Source of the DNA: Bacteroidales bacterium
GTDB taxonomy: Bacteria; Bacteroidota; Bacteroidia; Bacteroidales; UBA7960
Length of the DNA stretch: 22,104 nt
Assembly: GCA_007122505.1 (NCBI GenBank)
Contig: SKTQ01000043.1
Coordinates: 1-22,104, forward strand
Direction: 5' to 3'
The notes below the pieces were generated by a model. The model did no database searches, was not told where the DNA came from, and worked only from the letters and a program-made list of their open reading frames with translations. How positions within the stretch are numbered: position 1 is the first letter of the stretch; every line of letters starts with the position of its first letter. A program made the position numbers and the translations under genes. Below, in pieces: positions 7,238-14,067 of this stretch.

Positions 7238-9633
7238 CGGCTGTATCTCCTTTTACGCAAAATTACCCTGAGGGTGCCGAATATCAGCACAATCAGCACC
7301 GGCAGCCCTGTATTCAGTATTTGAATAGAAGACCGTTGTTGATTTACCCGGCGCTCGTCCAGCAAACGCAAACGAATCTCACGTGCACGTGCTTCAAGTA
7401 TCCCCGAATCATCTGTAAGATAATTTACCGCATTGAGAATAAAATCCTTGTTTCCGAATGTGTGACCTGTTACCCTGTCGTAACCAAGGGGTAATGGTCT
7501 GCCGTCTCTGCCAAACTGATTTTTGATCACACTGCCGTCGGCCATCAGAATGATGGCAGCAGGCTCCCCTGTATCTCTTACAACAAAATCTTCGGGCAGG
7601 TCCACAGCCGGTTTTATCCGGTTTCTGAAAAGCGATTCAAAACGTCCTTCCAGCAGGACAGCCACCGTTTGTGGCGGACCTGTAAACAATGCCTCATCCA
7701 CACCATATTGCAAAATATCCAGGCTAATGAGCACAGGCACCGGCATCACCCTGCTGTATGGAGAAGTCTGCAGCAAAATATGTTTGTTGACACCGGGTGC
7801 TTCAACCGTATCTATGGAGCTCACAAATTCGGTACGGATCACGTTGAGGTTTTTCACGATTTCATGATCTGCAAGGGGGGTGATCACCGGGAAATAATAC
7901 CACGGCAACACATTGATTTGCGGACTTCCTGCAACCATCCCCGTGGTAAAGGGATGCGGCGCGGCATCCAGATCTTTGATCAGCACTGGGTTTAACCGTG
8001 CCCCATATCTAAAGAAAAAGTCGTCCATGTTGATATCCCAGGCCATGCCAATGGTCTCAGGTGCGAATGCCAGGCTGTCCATGTCGGCAAATACCGGATC
8101 TACCAGCCATAACATGGAACCACCTCCCATGAGAAATTGATCCAGCAGAAATTTCTCTTTTTCGGTAAAAGGCTCCCTCGGACCGGCGACGATCAATGTG
8201 CGAAAGTCTTGGATATCCGCAAAGTCCTCACCAATACGCACCCGGCCAACCTCATAATACTGACGAAGCTCGCGGCTTATGGAAAACAGGTAGTCAGGAT
8301 GCAATGTTCCGTGGCTGCTTAGAAAGGCAATGCGCTCTTTCTCTGTTGTGCTAATTCGGTGAATGGCTGAGATGAGGTTGTATTCAAGTGCCGTGGAGGA
8401 AAGATGAAGAACTTCCCGGACGGGCAGCCCGATATGCTCCTGCAGCAAGTGGAGGGGAATTTCCCTATCCCTGTATGAGACCAGTGCACCGGGAAAAATA
8501 ACCCTTTGTGAAGTCCCGTCGCCGGCACGCATCTGGATCTGTGTTGGCTCAAGACCTTTTTCCGTGAGCATCCGGTAGTATTGCCGTATGGCTTCCGGAT
8601 CATCCCCTGCCTGCCCGGCAATATCAGTAAATTCAAATTGAACCCTGTCTGAATATGCCCGGAATTCATCCAGCATCTCGCGGGTGTCATTGCGCAGCCT
8701 TCGGAACTCTGCCGGCAGATTCCCATCAAGATATACCCTGAAATAAACAATATCGTCCAGGTTGCGCAGTACATTTTTTGTAGCGGAAGTAACTGAATAG
8801 CGTTTTTCGCTGGTGAGATCCCAACGGGCATACTGCATGCTGCCTGCTATATTGATAACAACTACCGCCGCCGCTGCAATCAGGAGGCGTCGCCATGCAT
8901 ATCCGCCGCGGGTGTGCCCGGTGATCTGTATTTGTGCCAGTGTAAGAAAAATGGCAATTACCCCCAGAAAATACAACACATCACGGCTGTCGATCACACC
9001 CCTGCCCATCGATGAATAATGAGAAAACAAGCCCAGATCCCTGATAAAAAAATTCATTTGCCCTGGCATATCCAGCCCGTGAAGCATCTCAAATCCGACA
9101 AAAAAGAACCCGGAAAGAAAAAGGGCAATGATGAAGGCCACAATCTGGTTTTCGGTAAGAGAAGATGAAAATACGCCTATGGAAACAAACACCATCCCCA
9201 AAAAGAGCAGTCCGGCGTAAGAGCCCCAAACTCCGCCCATATCCACACCCGGAGGCTGGGAAAAAACCGATACGGTGATTACATATACCAGGGTGGGAAT
9301 AACAGCAACAGTCATCAGGACAATCCCGGCCAGGTATTTGGCCAGCACTACCTCAAAACCGGTCACAGGTTTCGTAAGCAGCATCTCAATGGTACCACTG
9401 CGCTTTTCATCGGCAAAAAAACGCATGGTGATGGCCGGTATCAAAAAAATAAATACAAATGGAGCCAAAACAAACAACCCGTCCAGATTCGCATAACCCG
9501 CTTCAATGATGTTTAAATCGGCAGGAAATATCCACAGAAACAGCCCAATAATCAGCAAAAAGGCCGCAATGACAACATAAGCGATAAGGCTGTTGAAGAA
9601 ACCGTTCAGCTCCCTGATAAACAGTGCCCACAT
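7234..9633 (-). CDS. Fused GldF/GldG-type ABC-2 permease and auxiliary protein
   Basis: The 799-residue protein joins two parts that are separate genes in gliding flavobacteria. Residues 1 to about 240 are an ABC-2 permease with about six membrane segments and the typical cytoplasmic motif ADEKRSGTIEMLLTKP (74-89). Residues from about 245 are GldG-like: a membrane segment at 249-266, the RWDLTSEKRYSVT signature (270-282), a large periplasmic ABC-auxiliary domain and a C-terminal membrane segment at about 772-791 followed by a basic tail. The substrate is unknown; related systems are needed for gliding or cell-surface assembly. It starts 9 bases after the DUF62 gene and overlaps the DUF4340-like gene. 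No ATPase gene of the GldA type is present in the window. I leave the symbol empty because involvement in gliding is not shown. Confidence 0.88.
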   Translation of the reverse strand: MWALFIRELNGFFNSLIAYVVIAAFLLIIGLFLWIFPADLNIIEAGYANLDGLFVLAPFVFIFLIPAITMRFFADEKRSGTIEMLLTKPVTGFEVVLAKYLAGIVLMTVAVIPTLVYVITVSVFSQPPGVDMGGVWGSYAGLLFLGMVFVSIGVFSSSLTENQIVAFIIALFLSGFFFVGFEMLHGLDMPGQMNFFIRDLGLFSHYSSMGRGVIDSRDVLYFLGVIAIFLTLAQIQITGHTRGGYAWRRLLIAAAAVVVINIAGSMQYARWDLTSEKRYSVTSATKNVLRNLDDIVYFRVYLDGNLPAEFRRLRNDTREMLDEFRAYSDRVQFEFTDIAGQAGDDPEAIRQYYRMLTEKGLEPTQIQMRAGDGTSQRVIFPGALVSYRDREIPLHLLQEHIGLPVREVLHLSSTALEYNLISAIHRISTTEKERIAFLSSHGTLHPDYLFSISRELRQYYEVGRVRIGEDFADIQDFRTLIVAGPREPFTEKEKFLLDQFLMGGGSMLWLVDPVFADMDSLAFAPETIGMAWDINMDDFFFRYGARLNPVLIKDLDAAPHPFTTGMVAGSPQINVLPWYYFPVITPLADHEIVKNLNVIRTEFVSSIDTVEAPGVNKHILLQTSPYSRVMPVPVLISLDILQYGVDEALFTGPPQTVAVLLEGRFESLFRNRIKPAVDLPEDFVVRDTGEPAAIILMADGSVIKNQFGRDGRPLPLGYDRVTGHTFGNKDFILNAVNYLTDDSGILEARAREIRLRLLDERRVNQQRSSIQILNTGLPVLIVLIFGTLRVILRKRRYSR

Positions 9634-9642
9634 ATCTTCCGG

Positions 9643-10446
9643 TTATTCTTTAAAAAAATCAACAGTAACAGAGTCATTCACCCGGAGGCCCAGCAGCGAA
9701 CTGGCTTTGCCCTGGTTGATCGCTATTTCAAGCAGTCCGGTGGCACCAAACAACACAACCTGCTCACCGGGCATAACATCCGAATACGATTCGTGTATTT
9801 CCGTAACACCTTCTCCGGGCATGCGCCAACTGATACGGAATTGCATCCCCTTTGCCTTCTCCCTGAACAGAGCCCTGTCTATATTTACAAAAGCATTTCC
9901 GTAACCGTCAATAAAAATCACTTTCCCGACAATTTTCTCAGGATATACTACCGGGTTAAACATCAGTTTTTCCTTAAACTGTCTGTATGGTTGCCCCAGC
10001 TTAATAATTGGTTTCCCCGAAGCAATCATGGCAGCAGCTTTTACAAAAACATCACGAGTGGAGAACGTAAAATAATCGGAATCTTGTATAATATCAATTT
10101 CAACAGCCTCCACAGGGTCATTCTGAAACAGCAGCGAAAAAATACCATTGTCAGCCCCTATAAAAAACTGCCCCTTGTGTTTAACAGCTATATGCGGACT
10201 TTCCATCCCTCCTTCGGTATTTATGCCGACGAGATGGATGGTGCCTTCAGGAAATCCGGGCCACGCATTCTTCAGTACAAAGCTGGCCTGCATAATGTCA
10301 TAACAGTTGATCCGGTGGGTAATGTCAACAATCACCGCACCCGGACAATGCCTGAGCAATGCACCCTTTACCGAACCGGCATAATGGTTCCCGATGCCCC
10401 AGTCGCTGATGATCGTGAATATGGTTCTATCCCCCCTCTCAGGCAT
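9643..10446 (-). CDS. DUF62-family protein (SAM hydroxide adenosyltransferase/chlorinase-like), divergent active site
   Basis: The 267-residue protein has the two-domain layout of the family that includes SAM hydroxide adenosyltransferases, fluorinase and SalL chlorinase. The N-terminal domain has SDWGIGNHYAGSVKG (14-28), VDITH (40-44) and ADNGIFS (98-104). The C-terminal beta domain begins near IDGYGNAFVNI (179-189). In the hydrolase PH0463 the residues Asp68, Arg75 and His127 activate water. The matching positions here appear to be Asn76 (in GINTEGG), Ser83 and Ser129 (in FSTRD). SAM hydrolysis is therefore uncertain; SAM binding remains plausible. It begins the minus-strand block and lies 9 bases before the permease gene, probably in one operon with it. 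Confidence 0.85.
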   Translation of the reverse strand: MPERGDRTIFTIISDWGIGNHYAGSVKGALLRHCPGAVIVDITHRINCYDIMQASFVLKNAWPGFPEGTIHLVGINTEGGMESPHIAVKHKGQFFIGADNGIFSLLFQNDPVEAVEIDIIQDSDYFTFSTRDVFVKAAAMIASGKPIIKLGQPYRQFKEKLMFNPVVYPEKIVGKVIFIDGYGNAFVNIDRALFREKAKGMQFRISWRMPGEGVTEIHESYSDVMPGEQVVLFGATGLLEIAINQGKASSLLGLRVNDSVTVDFFKE

Positions 10447-10523
10447 GTTGTCTCTTCTTTAGTTTCCACTTTCGTGGGAAAAGCATACAAAGAATTTTAC
10501 CCGCTTCCCCATAAATTTATTGA

Positions 10524-10555
10524 CAAAATTATTGTTATTTTGCAATTCAATCAAA
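10524..10555 (-). promoter_or_regulatory. Promoter for the DUF62-gldFG-DUF4340 unit
   Basis: On the minus strand TTTG (10552-10555, preceded by another T) is followed after 20 bases by TAATTTTG (10524-10531). This matches both the -33 TTTG and -7 TAnnTTTG boxes of Bacteroidota at a normal spacing. Transcription would start near 10517, giving a leader of about 70 bases before the ATG at 10446. The plus strand of the same stretch carries an imperfect box (TTATTTTG, 10535-10542) about 25 bases before phoH, so the two divergent promoters may overlap. Confidence 0.55.
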
Positions 10556-10567
10556 AGTAATCATTTG

Positions 10568-11581
10568 ATGGGAGAAAAAACAATAAATATGGGCGGAATT
10601 CATCCTCCCGACATATTTGGACTGCAGGAAGAGAAACTTAAACTACTGAAAAACATATTTCCAAAACTTAGGATCATATCCAGGGGGGAGGAGTTAATTG
10701 TAATTGGTGACCCCAATGAAGTTGCTTTTTTTGAGGCAAAGTTTGCCTTGATGACTGCCCATTTTGAACGCTTCGGAAAACTCACAGAAGAGAATATCCT
10801 GGAGATCATGGCGCAGCAAAACGGCTTTCTGCCCGTTTCCGGTGAAGCGGATAAAGATGATGAATTGCTGTTATACGGCCGCAACGGCATGGCCATAAAG
10901 GCACGATCACCCAACCAGCGACGCATGGTATCAAGTTTCAAAAAACATGACATGCTTTTTGCCATAGGTCCTGCAGGTACAGGCAAAACCTATACAGCAG
11001 TGGCCCTCGCAGTGAGGGCACTCAAAAACAAAGAGGTAAAACGGATTATCCTGGCAAGGCCTGCCGTGGAAGCAGGAGAAAATCTCGGATTTTTACCCGG
11101 TGACCTGAAAGACAAACTGGACCCCTATCTCCGGCCGCTGTATGATGCCCTGCGCGACATGATACCACCATCCCGACTCGCTACTTACTTAGAAGACGGA
11201 ACCATCGAAATTGCACCCCTGGCATTTATGCGGGGAAGAACCCTGGACAATGCCTTTGCCATTCTGGATGAAGCACAAAATGCCACCGAAAGCCAGCTAA
11301 AGATGTTCCTGACGCGAATGGGAAAATCGGCCAGGTTTATCATCACAGGTGATATTACCCAAATCGACCTGCCCCGCCACCAGGTGTCCGGACTCCTGAC
11401 AGCCGTAAAGATCCTTAACCATATTAAAGGGATTGATTTTGTATTCCTCAATGAAAGGGATGTGGTCCGTCATGAATTGGTGACACGCATCATCGAAGCA
11501 TATGAAGATTCAGGTAAAAAAGGAACCGAAGAGAAAGGAAAAGCCAAAAAGGGCGAAGAAGACCGGCAATCTCAAGAATAA
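10568..11581 (+). CDS. phoH: PhoH family ATPase
   Basis: This is a cytoplasmic P-loop ATPase of the PhoH family. It is related to helicase superfamily 1 and often linked to RNA metabolism or phosphate stress, though its exact role is unsettled. The 337-residue product has an N-terminal KH-like region (about 15-80), Walker A GPAGTGKT (134-141), Walker B FAILDEAQ (230-237) and an FIITGDITQIDLP motif at 257-269. The last 25 residues form a Lys/Glu-rich tail. The start at 10568 (MGEKTIN) is preferred, because a TTG at 10520 would place the promoter-like AT-rich sequence inside the coding region. It is divergent from the DUF62 gene and precedes purC by 60 bases without a visible terminator. Confidence 0.93.
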   Translation: MGEKTINMGGIHPPDIFGLQEEKLKLLKNIFPKLRIISRGEELIVIGDPNEVAFFEAKFALMTAHFERFGKLTEENILEIMAQQNGFLPVSGEADKDDELLLYGRNGMAIKARSPNQRRMVSSFKKHDMLFAIGPAGTGKTYTAVALAVRALKNKEVKRIILARPAVEAGENLGFLPGDLKDKLDPYLRPLYDALRDMIPPSRLATYLEDGTIEIAPLAFMRGRTLDNAFAILDEAQNATESQLKMFLTRMGKSARFIITGDITQIDLPRHQVSGLLTAVKILNHIKGIDFVFLNERDVVRHELVTRIIEAYEDSGKKGTEEKGKAKKGEEDRQSQE

Positions 11582-11641
11582 CGGACAATAGAGCAAACAT
11601 AAGAAGCAAGGCAAGCACGATTCCAAACAAAAAAATGCAGC

Positions 11642-12598
11642 ATGATGCAGGCTCTCATTGAAACCCGCTTTGCATTACCGGGACAAACTTCCTTTTATAA
11701 GGGAAAAATCAGAGATGTATACACCATTGACAACCAGTGGATGCTGATGGTGGTCACCGACCGTATTTCGGCATTTGACGTGGTGTTGCCCAAGGGAATC
11801 CCCTATAAGGGACAGGTGCTCAATCAGATAGCGGCCAAATTCCTGGACGCTACCGCTGACATTGTCCCTAACTGGAAAATGGCCACTCCTGATCCAATGG
11901 TAACCGCCGGCATCATTTGTGAACCTTTTAAGGTGGAAATGGTGATCAGGGGATACTTGTGCGGCCATGCATGGCGGGAATACAAAAAAGGGAAACGCAG
12001 CCTGTGTGGTGTATCCATGCCCGAAGGCATGACCGAAAACCAGGCCTTCCCGGAACCCATCATTACCCCCACCACCAAAGCTGCCATCGGCCATGATGAA
12101 GACATATCCCGCGAAGAAATATTGGAGCGGGGCCTGTTAAGCACCAAAGATTATGATGCCCTTGAACATTATACAAAATCCTTGTTTGAAAAGGGAAGCA
12201 ATATGGCCCGCGAGAAAGGCCTGATCCTGGTGGATACCAAATACGAGTTTGGAAAAGCCAATGGAAAAATCTACCTGATCGACGAGATCCATACACCCGA
12301 TTCATCTAGGTATTTTTACCTGGACGGATATGAACAAAGACTCGCCAGAGGGGAACCCCAAAGGCAACTATCCAAAGAGTTCGTAAGGGAATGGCTCATG
12401 GAACAAGGTTTTCGCGGTCAGGAAAACCAAATCCCACCTTCTATGCCGGATGCTTTTATTGACCAGATATCCGACAGGTATATCGAACTGTTTGAAAAAA
12501 TAACCGGCGAAAAATTTATCAAAACACCCGTCGATAATCTCCACCAAAGGATTGAGAAGAACTGCATCCGGTTTTTGAGTGGAAACATCAGACAATAG
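11642..12598 (+). CDS. purC: Phosphoribosylaminoimidazole-succinocarboxamide synthase (SAICAR synthase)
   Basis: This enzyme joins CAIR and aspartate with ATP to form SAICAR in purine synthesis. The 318-residue protein belongs to the longer class (around 300 residues, like yeast Ade1) rather than the short E. coli class of about 240. Visible motifs are GKIRDVY (21-27) and TDRISAFD (39-46) in the ATP-binding lobe, the RGYLCGHAWREY segment near residue 109, and DEIHTPDSSRY beginning at residue 214. The second Met (11645) is an equally possible start. The gene follows phoH closely with no promoter seen between, so the two are probably co-transcribed. Confidence 0.96.
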   Translation: MMQALIETRFALPGQTSFYKGKIRDVYTIDNQWMLMVVTDRISAFDVVLPKGIPYKGQVLNQIAAKFLDATADIVPNWKMATPDPMVTAGIICEPFKVEMVIRGYLCGHAWREYKKGKRSLCGVSMPEGMTENQAFPEPIITPTTKAAIGHDEDISREEILERGLLSTKDYDALEHYTKSLFEKGSNMAREKGLILVDTKYEFGKANGKIYLIDEIHTPDSSRYFYLDGYEQRLARGEPQRQLSKEFVREWLMEQGFRGQENQIPPSMPDAFIDQISDRYIELFEKITGEKFIKTPVDNLHQRIEKNCIRFLSGNIRQ

Positions 12599-12641
12599 AC
12601 CAACTGACGATCGACCCGGCTCCCAGCCCTATTGCATGCTT

Positions 12642-12657
12642 AAAAGCTGCTGCTTTT
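12642..12657 (+). terminator. Weak terminator-like hairpin after purC
   Basis: AAAAGC (12642-12647) and GCTTTT (12652-12657) form a 6-bp stem with a 4-base loop, followed by CATTATTTT. The stem is A/T-rich, so it would be a weak intrinsic terminator, but it sits in the right place 44 bases past the purC stop and before the candidate respiratory-operon promoter. Confidence 0.35.
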
Positions 12658-12693
12658 CATTATTTTGAAACATTATATATTACACAGCTCTGG

Positions 12694-12723
12694 TTGTGGC
12701 GAAAAGTTTTTTTTCTATTTTTA
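12694..12723 (+). promoter_or_regulatory. Candidate promoter of the act operon
   Basis: TTG (12694-12696) is followed after exactly 19 bases by TATTTTTA (12716-12723), seven of eight matches to the Bacteroidota -7 box TAnnTTTG at ideal spacing. Transcription would start near 12730, giving an untranslated leader of about 145 bases before actA. The last 45 bases of the leader are G-poor and should be unstructured, which suits ribosome loading without a Shine-Dalgarno. The rest of the 277-base spacer between purC and actA holds only the weak hairpin noted separately. Confidence 0.4.
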
Positions 12724-12875
12724 CCCCGAATTATTTGCACTTTTTAACAGTTGTGACCCAAGGCGAACAGCCGGCAAACAGCAACTTATTCTAAAATAGG
12801 CACATATGTAAATATGATGACACTGGTCGTCACCAAACATAACCAAACTTCCGAAACCAATCAACCTGATCATAC

Positions 12876-14036
12876 ATGAAAAAAACAGGCAAAAACAAAG
12901 GTCAATTTTTTCTTTCTCTCTGCCTTCTATCGGTTTTCGTACTGACCGCTTTCCTCACGCTAAGTTCGTTTAGCGGCAGTGCTGATCCATACGATACGGA
13001 AGCAGGGAAATACACCCGCGATGACCTGCGCAGAGGCCAACGACTGTTCAAAGGTTTGATGCCCTTCAGCAGCGGCCTGCACGACTGCGCGTCATGTCAC
13101 TACCCGTCAAGAACCGATACCATGAACTGGAATCCTTCCGCTCATGATCTTGCTATGCTTTGGCTCGAAGATGATGACTACAGCATCCGCGAAAAACTCG
13201 CCATGCCCATTGGTACGAGAATGATCGAAGACCATATGGGAATGTCGGTAACAGAGCAGGAAGAACATTACCTGGAAGCCTATCTGATGGAGGTAGCGAG
13301 AAGAGGGCCTGGCGAATTGCAGGCAATCCCGGTAAACGCCATGATATTTTGGGGGCTGGGCATTTTAATGGCGCTGGCCATCATCGATTTACTGGTTACC
13401 AAAAAAATCAAAACCAAAGTGTTTCATGTGCTGATCCTGGTTGTGGGACTAATGGTTCACATGCAATATGCTGTTGCAGAAAGCCGGAACCTGGGCCGCA
13501 CAGAAGGATATGCACCTGACCAGCCCATCAAATTTTCGCACCAGATCCATTCAGGCCAGCATGAGATCGACTGCCAGTACTGCCACACCATCAGCAAATT
13601 CAGTCCCAGCGCCGGCATCCCTTCCAATAATACATGCCTGAACTGTCATAGCGTTATCAGGGAAGGTACCAATTCCGGACGTTTTGAAATCAACAAAATC
13701 CATCGTGCGGAGGCCAGCGGTAATGCTGTAAGCTGGATTCGGGTCCATAAACTTCCGGACCACAGCGTCTTTAGCCATGCACAGCACGTTAATGCGGGAG
13801 GTGTTGAATGCCAGGATTGCCACGGACCGGTTGAAACCATGCATATCCTCATGCAGACCTCTGACCTGTCAATGGGCTGGTGCCTTACATGCCACCGCGA
13901 CAGCAATGTGGATTTTTCAGCCAATCCCTACTTTCAGACATATCAAAGGCTTTACGAAAAAGTGCTCAACGGGGAACTGGATGCGGTCACTGCTGCCGAG
14001 TTGGGCGGTGAAGATTGCATGAGTTGCCATCATTAA
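12876..14036 (+). CDS. actA: ACIII subunit ActA, multiheme cytochrome c with six heme sites
   Basis: ActA carries c-hemes on the periplasmic side of alternative complex III, the quinol:electron-acceptor oxidoreductase that replaces bc1. The 386-residue protein has six CXXCH motifs, at residues 71-75, 233-237, 254-258, 312-316, 336-340 and 381-385. Predicted membrane segments are 11-30, 154-174 and 181-199. The last five motifs after the third segment form the usual pentaheme domain. The first motif lies in a separate domain (about 37-150) between segments one and two, also periplasmic by topology, resembling a fused monoheme cytochrome. Class-I-type Met ligand candidates there are Met110, Met116, Met121 and Met123. 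It is the first gene of the operon, 31 bases before actB. Confidence 0.92.
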   Translation: MKKTGKNKGQFFLSLCLLSVFVLTAFLTLSSFSGSADPYDTEAGKYTRDDLRRGQRLFKGLMPFSSGLHDCASCHYPSRTDTMNWNPSAHDLAMLWLEDDDYSIREKLAMPIGTRMIEDHMGMSVTEQEEHYLEAYLMEVARRGPGELQAIPVNAMIFWGLGILMALAIIDLLVTKKIKTKVFHVLILVVGLMVHMQYAVAESRNLGRTEGYAPDQPIKFSHQIHSGQHEIDCQYCHTISKFSPSAGIPSNNTCLNCHSVIREGTNSGRFEINKIHRAEASGNAVSWIRVHKLPDHSVFSHAQHVNAGGVECQDCHGPVETMHILMQTSDLSMGWCLTCHRDSNVDFSANPYFQTYQRLYEKVLNGELDAVTAAELGGEDCMSCHH

Positions 14037-14067
14037 TATCTTCATCATTATTATTATCAATACTTTC

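Noticed and set aside
8319..8831. 170-codon minus-strand frame inside the permease gene
   Set aside because: It is an alternative frame fully contained in the 799-residue fused permease, and its translation shows no family signature.
10520..10567. TTG-initiated N-terminal extension of PhoH
   Set aside because: The extension would cover the promoter-like AT-rich region and adds 16 residues not typical of the family; the ATG at 10568 is better.
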